Source of the DNA: Didymella arachidicola | Taxonomy: Eukaryota > Ascomycota > Dothideomycetes > Pleosporales > Didymellaceae | Assembly: GCA_016630955.3 (NCBI GenBank) | Contig: CM050002.1 | Span: 124,001 to 188,000 of the forward strand | Length of the DNA: 64,000 nucleotides | Reading direction: 5' to 3' | In this document: one piece after another, positions 1-10,322 of the stretch | Layout: the number at the start of each line of letters is the position of its first letter | Numbering within the stretch: the stretch's first letter is position 1 | The notes under the pieces: generated by a model | What the model was told of the DNA's origin: nothing | The model's database searches: none | The model's input: only the letters and a program-made list of their open reading frames with translations | Program-made: the position numbers and the translations under genes

Positions 1-424
1 TCTGGAGACAGACACATCTGAGCTGGTCAACGAGATGATCACCAGCACAAGGAACTTCGGTAGCTGCGGTATTACCGGTGTCTACGTCGGCTTCGTGAGT
101 GACCCCTTCAACCCACACTTGAAAAATATAATCTGACATCCCCAGACAAACCACTTCAACATTGGCTCGCTCATGGAGCGCGGCATCCGCCTGATCGGCA
201 ACGGCCAAGCACCCGTGCACAAGTACTGGGAGTCGCTGCTCAAGATGATCCAGGAGAAGCAGATCCATCCGTCAAAGATGGTGACGCACCGCGTCAGCCT
301 CGATGATCTCGACAAGGTCTACTACAAGTTTGAGGAGAAGGCCGATGGGATGCAGAAGGTCTTTGTCGAAACTAAGTGGTCGTTCCCTGCGTCGCAGAGC
401 TCGCCTCCTCTTACCAGGTATTAG
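1..424 (+). CDS. Zinc-type alcohol dehydrogenase, C-terminal part (gene cut by window edge)
   Basis: This is the last ~124 residues of a medium-chain zinc-dependent alcohol/formaldehyde dehydrogenase-like oxidoreductase. Exon 1-94 encodes the end of the nucleotide-binding half (GSCGITGVYVGF). A 51-nt intron (95-145, gtgagt...cccag, phase 0) follows, and the last exon runs 146-424. The final exon reads FNIGSLMERGIRLIGNG, then VHKYWESLLKMI, then a K-to-hydrophobic tail (MVTHRVSLDDLDKVYYKFEE). This is the usual C-terminal pattern of the family, where a region of about 40 residues before the end closes the catalytic domain. The zinc-ligand region and the N terminus lie outside the window, so substrate cannot be judged. 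The gene converges on the minus-strand gene at 899-4906. Confidence 0.85.
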
Positions 425-898
425 AAACCGCATTCTGGCCGAGGCTTGATGATTTATGAATGTCGTGTGCGTAGTCAATGATACTCCAATAAATTACGTC
501 AACATTTCAGAGACACATTGCATCATGTTTTATGGACCAGTAGCTCTCAGTGATATAACCGAAGTGAGTAGCTGTTAAGTTAAAACCACTTCAGTATTGT
601 CGCCGGCGTTTACTGCGATGTGGGAGGAACTTTGCTTTTAGTCTGTATGACGGCGAAGAGCCGTTCCAAATTATTACATTTACGTATGTTGTCGCCATGC
701 CCCGATCTGACCCTGCCATAAACTTTCGACTTATGCTTATGTCGAACGCCTACATTATGCAATGAGCTACCAGGGGCCACTAGGGCGTGTGCCCAAGTAT
801 GCGCCAACCATGCAATGCCAAACAAAGGAGCCAAAAATAAGGAACATATCCGCCCAGGATTCGAAAGAGTGATGGAGTATCACAAGCGTAGAGCGCCA
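425..898. other. Intergenic, convergent 3' ends
   Basis: This 474-bp gap lies between the stop of the dehydrogenase and the stop of the serine-rich protein gene. It presumably holds both 3' UTRs. I see no further gene or repeat. Confidence 0.6.
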
Positions 899-3800
899 TC
901 ATATAGCCTTCAACGCCTGCGCTACGAGGATCGGGACTAGGATTCCGGTGATCAGTCCAATGTTCACCACAATCCCAGCAATGAGTGCTGCCCTCTTCGA
1001 CTTGGCCGTACAGTAACCCAGGTGACCGTTTGTGACCGACACGATGATGGAGTCTCCCCACGTCCTATAGAGGAACATGCAAGGTGGCAGTATGCAGAAA
1101 CAGGCGAAGATCATCCACGAGATCTTGCGACGGCGTATCTCGTCTTCCTCCGTAACCTCGCGCTCCGGACAAAGAAGATGAGGCGAGTTCTGATGCGCAA
1201 TTACGGTTTTTCCGCTGCGAACTGTAGGGAAAGTGTCGAGACTTGGATGCGTTGGATGCAAAGGGGTCGCCGTGTCGCTCGTCGAAGGACGTCCGCTTCC
1301 ACCTACACTAACGAAGCGCGAGAAGTGTGTGTCTTTGCTCGAAACAGTCGACCGCGCATCTGGCGCGAGTACCATCTGTCTGAGTTTGGTCTGGCCTGGT
1401 ACAGCAGAGCGGCTTATCCTACGTGCAGGCTTGAAAGTGGTCGAGTATCGAAGACTTCGTCGGCGATCCGGACCAGCGAGTGGCGAGGAGCCTTGCACAG
1501 GCTCCATGCTATTTGCACCAGGGAACAAAGTCGCTTGCGACGGTGTTCGCTCATACTGATCCTCGGAAGCAGATTCCGACTGCTGTATGCGTGTGACACT
1601 GCCAGTCGCTGGGTATGGCGAGGCGTAGAAGCCATCGTACTCAACCCTTGGACTTGAGCTAAGCTTCCCACCAGGGCTACTAGTATCTGCTACGCTGCTA
1701 CCAGCGTCATGCATGCCAGTGCCTCTAGGTGTACCCGTCAAGTTCCCTTTAGGACCAAGCACTGTGAGCTTGTCGAACGTGTTTTCACGGTCAAAGCTAG
1801 CATCGTTGTTGCTACGCGGCGAGCTGCTCTGAGGTACCCTTCCGTGGCTTTTAAATCTATAGCTAAGACGCTTTGACTGCTGGCCAATCTCGCTGTCGAA
1901 CAGAATATCGTCGTTGGGGCCAGAAGCCAACAGCTCTTGTGTTTCCTTGTCACTTAAAGCGTAAGGATCTGCCCATGGTGCGAACGCATAGGGCTCGTCC
2001 ACAGCGTGCCTAGGCTCAGTGGAATATCGAAAAACAGGAACAGTGGATGACGCCGGTGGACTTGCGATGCGAGGTGGTGACGAGCTGAATGGATGCGAGT
2101 GTTGAAGAAGCGGACTTGGATGACTGTAATTTGAAGGTCCGCGCGTACGATGCTGCGGGGTCCATACAGGGAGGGATGTGTTTGCCGGTGGACCAAACCT
2201 GTCACGGCTGCCTTCACTGCTGCTGTAGTCGGCGATGCTATCCAAGGACGGACGACCCTGTTCACTGTCGCCAGCAACAGTTTCCCAGTCGGCCTTTCCG
2301 GCATCGACCGTTCCTGAAGAGCCATCCGTAAGTCTCTTGTTGCGCAGCAAGTGTACCGAGCTGCGTCTACCCCACATCGCCGGTATATCCTCTTGACTTG
2401 GTTTCCGTTCAGCCGCTGCTTTGTCGAAGATGTGTTCGGCCTGGTCCAATGCCTCTTGTGGAGTCTGCAGGCTAGCACGACCCTCAGGCTGAGAATAAGA
2501 CGATGACGGTTCAAGACCCTTGGCTTCGGGCTGCGAGTACGACGAAGATGGCTGAAGACCTTGCATGAACATACTGCGTCCTCCAGCTTCAGCCTGTGGC
2601 AACTGCAGCAGGTGGCGCGTATCTCCGTAGGAGGTATACGAGGCATTAGAGAACATGTCGGAGGTGTCAGGCCGAGTGAATGCGTAAGGCTGTTGGTCAT
2701 ACTGAAAGGCAGGAGCAAGTGGCGCAGGGTCCGACGGAGGCAGACCAGGCTGGCGTGTGCGTGTGTACTCTTGGACAGGATGCTGCTGTGAGCCACATGT
2801 CGCGGGGTTAATTGGGTCCATTTGATCTGTCGTCTCGAGTCCAAACTTGAATTGACTGAGTCCAGGGACGAAAGTCGCAGGGTTTGAACAGTCATCTGGT
2901 GTCTTCTCGTCGATATCACCAGTGTAGTGCGCAATCAAGCTGGTTGTGTTGACGCTATCTAGGTTCTCTGTGTTCAAGCTGTTTGTCGTTGGGTTGTTTC
3001 CAGGTTCGTACTGATCGATGAACTTGCTGATAGTATCTGTCTTGCCGTCTCCCGGAGCCACCGAACGATAAAGCAACTCCTGCGTGAGGCGTCCAGAGAT
3101 CGGCCGGCTACTTCTGCCGAAATTGCTGTAGCTATACTCATTCGCCATGCCTACTGCATTCATGCCGCTGTACCGCAGGAAAGCATTGCTTTGGCGATGA
3201 CCGGCAAGGCTTTGTTGATAAGCAGACCTACGGTGGTCATCTCCTGTGTATACCGAAGAGCTGGCATATATTGAAGCAAGGTCGTCGTAGTAAGGCCTGT
3301 CAGCAGACTGAGTTGCAATGATAGGATCACATGTGTGGTCCACACGACCTGTTTGCGTGGAATTTTCATCCGGTACCATTGAGGTCAGACCTTGCAGTTC
3401 GTAGTCGCGAGCAGGGTTTCTCCGCGCATATTCGACCTCTTCCTCATCCTCATTCTCACCTGAGACAGAGCCTAGATCATGTAAAGACTCGGGGCTCGTT
3501 GGCGAAACGGGCGATACAGGGCTTATAGGAAAATACGAAGTCCGGTCTGCTGGTATGTAAGTCTGTTCGAGGGGTCGCAGGGGTTTTTCGTCGACACTGA
3601 TCGAGACGCCGCTCGCGGTGTGCTCATGGAACTGCCGCAGTTCTTCCTCCCCGGCTGATTCTTGAGTTCTTGTGAGTCGTTTGGTAAGCGTGCGTGTGAG
3701 CTGTTTAAGGGAAAAGCGGGATTCGTTCGGCGCCTTCTTGATAGCAAGCGGAGACGGTGCAAAGTGGGACTCGGGGCTGTACATTGGTGAGGTGTATGTT

Positions 3801-4906
3801 GATGAACCTGGGCTGACTGCCGCTGGTGTTGGTGGCAAGGGCAGATCAAGCACGGATGAGCCGAATGAGTCCTCAGCACGCCGCATAATGCCTGCATGCG
3901 CAGCATTGAGGTCGCCATACAGAGAACGCTTGGGTGCCATCTACGTGAATGTCAGTACACAGTCACCTGATGCGGAATACGGGCCACAAACCTCTTCAAG
4001 ACTCCACTGCGAGTTCTTCGCTGACTGGAGCGGAAACAACTCACTCGAATCGAGATCTCTCGAAGGCGTAACAATGTCGTGAAACTGCAAGGAGTCGTGC
4101 GGGTTGACTAGATCGAAAGAAGCGCCGCGGTAGTGAATAGTTGCAGGCGTGGCGGGTGGGGTGACCGGAGCGGTGCTTGCAAAGCTGATTGCTTTTTCCC
4201 GTTCTGTCTCTCGAAGCGTTATGAAACGCGGCGGTTGGGGGAATCGTGAAAGTGAAGGCGTTGGCGGGGTTTGCGCGTCACTGAAGTTTGAATCTTCGGT
4301 CAGGAAGCTGAGCGGTGCGGGAAGAGTCGCGCGTATTTGTCGTGTTGGTCTCACGGGTGCATAGGATGGGGGAAGCAAACCAGAGCCTGTTGGCGCAGGC
4401 GGGCGTGGGAGCCTTTTTCTGTTGCCAAAATTACGTACCTTTCCTTGCGAATCAAAGGTCGCAGCACTAGTGATGCTACCTCCTTGTGACCACGGTTCAG
4501 CTGAATGCGAACGAACAGCGTGATCCGACACAGACTGGGCGCCAAAGAATTTCGTCTGAGGCGCTAGTTGATGTGCTGAGTGGGAAGGTTGCAGAGGGTG
4601 TGCTGATGATCGTGAATCGCGTCGTAAACGAGGGTTTGTTGACGGGACGCGCTCAATCTGATTCAAAGCTAAGGCAGACGCCTTGCGCCGAAGTGTTTTG
4701 CCGGAAGATGTTGCAATCCGTGAGAGTGGCGTATTTTGCTGCTTACGGTATTCATGGATCGACAAGGTGTGAAGCGGGGTCCGTAGCGAGGCTGACGAGT
4801 GGACTGAGTGGTGTGGGGAGTGGATGGGTGTGATCGGCCCTCGGTGTTGAGGTGAAGCCAGGTCAGACACCTGAGGTGAATGCGAGTACAGATCGAAGGC
4901 CGCCAT
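899..4906 (-). CDS. Large serine-rich protein with two C-terminal membrane segments
   Basis: Two exons in the same frame, 3992-4906 and 899-3940, are separated by a 51-nt intron (3941-3991, gtttgt...cgtag). The intron contains the only in-frame stop (TAG, its own 3' splice site), so the model is 1318 aa. The start chosen is the ATG at 4906 (MAAFDLYSHSP); the longer open frame begins with TTG. Nearly the whole protein is low-complexity and rich in Ser, Pro, Thr and Gln, typical of an intrinsically disordered scaffold. Only the last ~80 residues are structured: a basic stretch (RRRKISW) followed by two hydrophobic helices, around ISWMIFACFCILPPCMFLY and ALIAGIVVNIGLITGILVPI. A tail-anchored hairpin with a large cytosolic disordered part is the likely topology. 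It resembles the conserved hypothetical 'serine-rich protein' of Dothideomycetes. No enzymatic domain is visible and function is unknown. Confidence 0.85.
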
Positions 4907-6302
4907 GATTGCGTCTCTTGTATGCTCTGCTGAGACCTCAAGATGTGCCGTGTCCTTGGCTTGTTTCAATTGCGTCCTCTACGACTGGTGTCTTCCTACG
5001 ACAGGTGTCTTCCTCTTTCACTTCCACTTTCGACGGGTTTGCTGATGAAGAATGCTAGCCCATGCATCGTGCCATCTGTCCAGATTCGCAAGACAGAGGG
5101 TGGTGGGCCGAAGAGGTTGGTTATGAGGAGAAGGTGACGTGATAGCTGCTGCTCAACAAGGTGCATGTGAGCACAAAGGAGTGTGGTGAGCGAGCAAAAG
5201 ACGAGACGACTCACGCTCAAATCGTAGACAAGCAAGAGATTACCGAATTGAAACCCAGTGAATTAGTTAAGGGAAGTGCGCTGCCTGCAACGGAGAAGAG
5301 CGAGAGTTGAGGAAGGCGCGATGGCCTCACGGAGAGATGAAGAGCGCGAAAAGAACGTTCTTAGACTTCCACGCCGGCCCGGAGCCACCGACCGGGTCTC
5401 GTCTAAGTAGACCACACATTTCTACCAGACTCACGTTTCTTGCCATGGCTCATTACAGCTGCTGGGTCACGGTGTCTGAGGGCAGAGTGATGCAGCGCTG
5501 TGGATGGACGTCAGGAAAGAGCGGCGATTTTAGCGCGTTTGCAGAAGACCCAATCATGCTTCAAACCTCGCTTTTGCTGCTCAACACCGCGCTGAGGCGA
5601 GCAAGAGCAACAAAGAGCCACTGCCACTCGCAGCACTCTCAGCTGCCCCTCATCTCGTTTCAACATCGTTCGTCTGGGTCGGCGGAGCCAGGGGCGGGAC
5701 CAATGAGCACCTGCTACAGTGTTGCCTCATGCAGTCACGACAAGCATCCTGCGACACGAGCGAAGAAGGCTCAGCTCATACGTGGAATCGCAAACTTCAG
5801 CACAAGACTGCTGAGGCTCTGCGGGGGTTCCTTGCGCCAAGTACCACCCACGCAAAAGCTGTGAGAATGGCTGCGATGTGGCGGGGTGTTCGGCTGATGG
5901 TTCTCTAGCAAGTAGCGCCTCCACGTGGCAGGGCTGCGCGTTCAGCATACCGTGCCGCCTCAGACCTGCACTGAGGGCGGCTTGGGAGCCTGTTAACTCT
6001 GTAGGAAGTTTGCATCGCACCGCAGCTCGTAACTTAGTTAGTAACTTATGAAAAAGCCATGTGAGCCGCTGCTTTTCGCTATTATTTTCTCCACCGCCAA
6101 GACATGGGCTCGTAGAAGCACCGTGCAAGAGAAGGATGGTACCTGGTAGGATGTGGGGAAAAGCTGCTGCTCTGTCGAAGTACCACAGCAGATGTCTTGA
6201 AGTCCTCCAATGCTCATGAGAGCTCGTACTTCAATGTACCAGGACTTACCGTGTCCGTGCGCGCAATGCGCCGAAACTCCCTAACCAGCACCTGCAAAAA
6301 TA
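4907..6302. other. Intergenic between serine-rich gene promoter and transposon nest
   Basis: About 1.4 kb holding the upstream region of the minus-strand serine-rich gene and ordinary non-coding DNA up to the terminal repeat of the pogo element. The longest open frames here (5307-5864 +, 5727-6128 -) begin with non-ATG codons, have no recognisable domain and overlap each other. I do not call them genes. Confidence 0.5.
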
Positions 6303-6335
6303 AGGCTGTAGAGCCACATACAATAGCTATTATCG
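6303..6335 (+). repeat. Left terminal inverted repeat of outer pogo element
   Basis: 33 bp beginning aggctgtagagcc and ending gctattatcg. It is the reverse complement of 9958-9990 apart from one base. Confidence 0.9.
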
Positions 6336-6360
6336 CGAGATAATTTAGTAGGTTGTTCTA

Positions 6361-6422
6361 TAACGTGTTCCACGGGCGAGCGGCGCACACGGGCGAACGG
6401 CGCACTTTTGCCAAGACCCTAC
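6361..6422 (+). repeat. Left terminal inverted repeat of inner pogo element with 17-bp internal duplication
   Basis: Starts taacgtgttccacgggcg. The unit cacgggcgagcggcgca is repeated directly with one change (6371-6387, 6388-6404). The right-hand repeat (8132-8186) has one copy only. Confidence 0.8.
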
Positions 6423-6442
6423 CAAAACACCAACCTCTACCA

Positions 6443-6694
6443 ATGCCTCTACAACAACAACAGTTTAACGCGTTAAAAGAACGTCAGATACAGCTTGCAA
6501 TCCAAGCTCTTAAACAAGACCCAAAACTCTCTGTACGACACGCTGCAGCTATCTACAGCACCTCTGAAACAACACTTCGCGCAAGACGCGCTGGACGACC
6601 TTCACGCGTTGATACCATGGCCAACCCACGGAACCTGACCAATACTGAGGAGCAGGTGATTGTTACGCATATAATTGAGCTAGCTAGGCAATAA
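6443..6694 (+). pseudogene. Inner pogo transposase, N-terminal DNA-binding fragment
   Basis: The fragment opens with ATG at 6443 (MPLQQQQFNALKERQIQLA) and encodes a Psq/CENP-B-like helix-turn-helix: repeated alanine/leucine helices (IQLAIQALKQDPKLSVRHAA) followed by IYSTSETTLRARRAGR. This is the standard N terminus of Fot1/pogo transposases, which recognises the terminal repeats. It ends at a TAA (6692-6694) three bases before a run of 21 C. The rest of the protein continues in other frames downstream, so this is the front part of one broken gene and not an independent product. Confidence 0.8.
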
Positions 6695-6697
6695 CGA

Positions 6698-6718
6698 CCC
6701 CCCCCCCCCCCCCCCCCC
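6698..6718 (+). repeat. Poly-C homopolymer, 21 nt
   Basis: A run of 21 C (6698-6718) in the transposase gene between the HTH fragment and the continuation RLADVTDIANSLRKERG. It marks one of the frame breaks. Such a run is prone to length change in the genome and to miscounting in sequencing. Confidence 0.95.
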
Positions 6719-8057
6719 GGCTCGCAGATGTGACTGATATCGCCAATTCTCTGCGGAAAGAGCGCGGTTTGGCCCCTGTTGGCTCAAAGTGGTGTTCAAT
6801 TGCAAGTACGACTACAAAAGAGCCCTCTGTGAGGATCCTGAGGTTATACAGGGCTGGTTTAGTCTGGTAGCTAATATTAAAGCCAAGTATGGTATCCTGG
6901 ACGACGACACGTACAACTTCGATGAGACAGGCTTCATGATGGGCCAGATAAGCTCCGGAGCAGCCGTTACAGCTTCAGAGAACCATGGACGGGCAAAGGC
7001 AGTCCAGCCAGGCAATCGCGAGTGGGTAACGGTCATCCAGGGCATCAATGCCACAGGGTGGGCCATTCTGCCCTACATCATCTTCAAAGCCCGCCGCCAC
7101 CAGTCCAACTGGTACAAAGACGATGACCTGCCCCAGGATTGGACTGTTGCTGTCTCTGAGAACGGCTGGACTACCAATAAGCTTGGTTTTGACTGGTTGA
7201 AGCACTTTGACAAGCATACAAAGACGCGTACTATTGGCACCTACCGTTTGCTGATTATTGACGGCCACGAGAGCCACAACTCTAAGGAATTCAAGCAATA
7301 CTGCAAGGACAACAAGATTATAGGTCTATGCATGCCTCCACACTCATCGCACCTCCTGCAGCCACTTGATGTGGCTTGTTTTGGCCCTCTGAAGAAGGCG
7401 TACGGGGATAAGGTCAATCAGCTCGTACACAACCGGATCAACCACATCACAAAGCAGGAGCTCCTCCCATGCTTCATAGCGGCTTACAACAAAACTATGA
7501 CCTCTAGCAACATTCAAGGAGGGTTCTGAGGGGCCGGATTGGTTCCGTTTGCCCCAGATCGCGTCATATTGGCCCAGAATGTGAAGCTGCGCACCCCATC
7601 GCCACCACTTCCCCAAAACAGCCCGCTCTGGCAGTCGCAAACCCCAAGCAATACCCTGGGATTTGGGTCGCAATCAACGCTTGTGAAGAAGAGGATTCAA
7701 AGGCATGTAGACAGCTCACCAACCTCTATGGTTGAAGCGTTTAAGAAGGTCTCAAAGGGAGCAGCAATAGTTGCGCACAAGCTGGCTTTGGCACAACAGG
7801 AGAACGCTGCGCTTCACGCAGCTCTAGCAGCTGCTACAGAACGTAAATCGCGCAAAAGAAGGCATATTCAGACAGAGGGAAGCCTTACAGTTGAAGAAGG
7901 CCAGCGGTTAACTGCTCTGTCAGAGTTTGGCGCGCGTAGTGATGGAAAGAAGAAGAAGAAGCAGGTGCGTGGTGACGGAGGTGAACCATCCCAACGACGC
8001 TGTGGACGGTGCGGAGAGAGTGGGCACAACGCGCGAACGTGCGAGAATAGAGCATAA
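6719..8057 (+). pseudogene. Inner pogo transposase, DDE core and zinc knuckle
   Basis: After the poly-C tract one frame reads RLADVTDIANSLRKERG (end of the CENP-B-type domain). A shift near 6789 moves into a second frame that carries the DDE_1 catalytic core: NFDETGF (first Asp), LLIIDGHESH (second Asp) and LLQPLDVACFGPLKKAY (third Asp). All three acidic residues are intact. The frame is cut by TGA at 7527-7529 (GGF-stop-GAGLVPF), then runs on without a shift to 8057. It ends in a coiled coil and a CCHC knuckle (CGRCGESGHNARTC), a C-terminal tail often seen in fungal pogo transposases. The TGA most simply comes from CGA by one C-to-T change. With at least two frame breaks and a stop, the copy cannot encode a full transposase unless the frame breaks are sequencing errors. 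Confidence 0.8.
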
Positions 8058-8131
8058 GAGGTCTCTAAATAACAATACAGCTTGTTTTGCCTCGTGCAGG
8101 GCCAATTTGTGGTGTTCTGGGCCATAACGTG

Positions 8132-8186
8132 GGTGATTTTGGTGGGGTCTTGGCAAAAGTGATGCACTCGCCCGTGATGTACGTTA
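8132..8186 (-). repeat. Right terminal inverted repeat of inner pogo element
   Basis: Its reverse complement begins taacgtacatcacgggcgag and continues with cttttgccaagacccc and accaaaat, matching the left end apart from the 17-bp duplication and a few substitutions. Confidence 0.8.
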
Positions 8187-8301
8187 TACCTTTTAGATTT
8201 TAGAAACAGCTTCTTTATATACTTACAGCTTTACTCTAAAAAATTTAGAATTTAACACCTAGTACTGGAGGAGTTATTTAGAAGTAAAAATAAAGGTTTA
8301 A

Positions 8302-9900
8302 CTAGTAAAATACACGCGCTTCCTGCACCGTTACCGCGATCGACTTACCTACCAATGGACCACCGGTATGGACTTAAATCGCCACAAAGCTGAGTCAGAA
8401 TACAAGTACAACCTATACTTTGAGCTTCTACAGCAGAAAATTACTCAGTACGAGCTAGAGCCTGAGCACACATACAATATGGATGAGAAGGGCTTCGCGA
8501 TAGGGGTGCTAGGTAGAACAAAACGGGTGTTCAGCAGGCGTCAATTTGAGAAGAAGGAGGTTAGGCAGGCTCGTCAAGATGGCTCACGTGAGTGGGTGAG
8601 CCTCCTAGCTTGCATCTGCGCCGATGGTACTGCTATTCCTCCAGGCATCATCTTTGCATCGAAAAACTCCACTATCCAGGGCCGCTGGATGGCGGAAATC
8701 CAGGCTGGAAAGCACCTCATCCACGTCACCTCTTCACCCTCGGGATGGACGAACAACGACATAGGATTAGCCTGGCTTGAGCAGGTGTTTGATCGCTATA
8801 CAAAGCCAAAGGCGCGGTTAAGGTACCGTCTCTTGATTGTAGACGGCCACGGCAGTCACCTGACGCAGGAATTTATCGAATACTGTCACCAGAAACGGAT
8901 TATACTAGCAGTGTTACCCCCTCACAGTCCCCAGACGCTGCAGCCGTTGGTTGTAGTCTGCTTCAAACCCCTTGCTTCCAACTACTCCTGCGAACTTGAT
9001 AACCACCTCCAGACGTCCCAAGCTCTCTCCCCACTGTCAAAAGGGGACTTTTTTACCCTATTCTGGCCTGCTTGGGTTGCTACGTTCGGGGAAGATCTCA
9101 TACTAAAGGCCTTCACAGCCACCGGCATATCCCCGGTCAACCCCGATATTATCCTTGATAGATTCCGCCACGCGACCCCTGAGTACTCAGGATCAGTCTC
9201 CTCTGACTCTACAGCTTATTCTGCAGAGGATTGGCTTAAGCTTGCACTACGCTTCAAGCAGAGGTGAAGGATCACCGCAGTGCAGGTGCGCGGAAGCTGG
9301 GTCAAACTATCCAACATCTATCATCTCAAGTTGAGTTACTTCAAGCTGAGATTGATGGCCTACGGCAGGAGCTATACCGAAAGCAGAAGCGTCAGAAGCA
9401 ACCCAGCAGGCAATTAGACCTGCAACAGCACCATGAGTACCATGGAGGTGCAATGATGTGGTCTCCTCGCGCCTTCCAGGAGGCGCGAGCTCGCATGGCT
9501 GTTCAAGAACAAGAGAGGCGTGAGGAGGAGCTAAAAAAAAAGGGGGGAGATGAAGGAGTTAGCCGCTGCTAATAAGCTCTACAACGAGAAGATTGCTGAA
9601 GAAAAGCGTCAACAGCGGGCGAGGGAGAAGGCAGTGAGAGACCAGGCCAAGGCAGAGGAGCGAGCAGCTATAGAGGAACGCAAGGCTGAAAGAGCGCGTC
9701 AAAAGGCAGCTCGCGACGCTGAAAAAGCTGTCAAACTATCCCAAAGAGGCAATTGCACAACCTCAAAAGTAACTGTAGCTAAAACAAAGCCTGCGCGTCG
9801 TGCAGTAGGTGCTCATAGTCATCCTAAGCCTGCGACGCCTCCTCCACCACGCGCCACTGTCACCACAAGAAGCGGCCGAACCGCCACAAAATATAAGTAA
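8302..9900 (+). pseudogene. Outer pogo transposase, N-truncated and inactive
   Basis: The open frame starts at 8302 in the middle of the second DNA-binding subdomain (RFLHRYRDRLTYQWTTGMD), so the first ~150 residues of a normal transposase are missing. The DDE core follows with NMDEKGF (first Asp) and LLIVDGHGSH (second Asp). The third motif reads LQPLVVVCFKPLA where the family has LQPLDVVCF, so the catalytic Asp is replaced by Val. The frame shifts at about 9264, continues as a leucine-rich coiled coil (LGQTIQHLSSQVELLQAEI), and shifts back at an A9-G6 run (9533-9547). The tail is Lys/Arg/Ala-rich (EKRQQRAREKAVRDQAKAE) and ends at 9900. Truncation, a lost catalytic residue and two shifts mark it as non-functional. 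Confidence 0.85.
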
Positions 9901-9957
9901 CTTTGTATGAGAAAGTTTGTTGCATAGGCCTGTAGAGTACTCCACCAAAAAGCCTTA

Positions 9958-9990
9958 CGATAATAGCTATTGTACGTGGCTCTACAGCCT
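9958..9990 (-). repeat. Right terminal inverted repeat of outer pogo element
   Basis: The partner of 6303-6335, running cgataatagc to ggctctacagcct. It closes the element 58 bp after the transposase stop codon. Confidence 0.9.
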
Positions 9991-10322
9991 CAATTCTGTG
10001 GTTGCAGTGCAGGCCCGGAGCGGGCGTTCGGTGACTCCGGGCGTTCGGTGCACGGACACGGTACTTGACTGTCAGCACAGTGCTTCCGCGAGCTTCCACG
10101 GTCAAGCGGTCATTGGCTCGAATCTTCAGGGCGAGCAATTTAGCTCGGTTGCCATGGATCGCACCGGCGACGACGAGCTCGAGGAATAGCATGCGCTGCT
10201 GTCAAGCATTACGCAGGGCTAGCCCTCGTACTCCCTTCTTCGAAACCGCTCATCACTATCACACCGCAATCATTGGCCGCACCTCAGGGGAGTTACCCAA
10301 CCGTCACACCTCCGAAACTTGA
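9991..10322. other. Intergenic, right flank of transposon nest
   Basis: About 330 bp between the outer terminal repeat and the next possible start codon. I see no gene or repeat. Confidence 0.5.

Larger units (their letters stand above)
6361..8186 (+). mobile_element. Inner pogo/Fot1-like DNA transposon inserted in the outer element
   Basis: This is a 1.83-kb element with imperfect terminal inverted repeats flanked by TA (6359-6360 and 8187-8188). The left end (6361-6422) and the reverse complement of the right end (8132-8186) share taacgt, cacgggcgag and cttttgccaagaccc in the same order. The left end carries an extra 17 bp from a tandem duplication (6371-6387 and 6388-6404). The coding strand is +. 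It encodes an N-terminal helix-turn-helix piece, a DDE transposase core and a C-terminal zinc knuckle, in frames broken by a poly-C tract, a small internal lesion and one nonsense codon. The host DNA on both sides belongs to the outer element, so this copy inserted later. Confidence 0.85.
6303..9990 (+). mobile_element. Outer pogo/Fot1-like DNA transposon, split by a second element
   Basis: The element is bounded by a 33-bp terminal inverted repeat (6303-6335 and 9958-9990) with one mismatch (position 6318, A against G). Its transposase relic lies on the + strand from 8302 to 9900. A different pogo element occupies 6361-8186, so the outer element without the insert is about 1.86 kb, normal for Fot1-like elements. 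The left flank is TA (6301-6302), as expected for Tc1/mariner-pogo integration. The right flank is CA, so the target duplication is either mutated on that side or shifted. The 5' half of the coding region (the DNA-binding HTH/CENP-B part) is absent: only about 56 bp lie between the left repeat and the insert, and about 115 bp of AT-rich DNA lie between the insert and the remaining ORF. Confidence 0.85.

Noticed and set aside
1954..2934. 326-codon minus-strand frame inside the serine-rich gene
   Set aside because: Shadow of the real frame, basic low-complexity translation, fully contained in a better gene.
5307..5864. 185-codon + strand frame upstream of the serine-rich gene
   Set aside because: Non-ATG start and no recognisable sequence; overlaps an equally meaningless minus frame.
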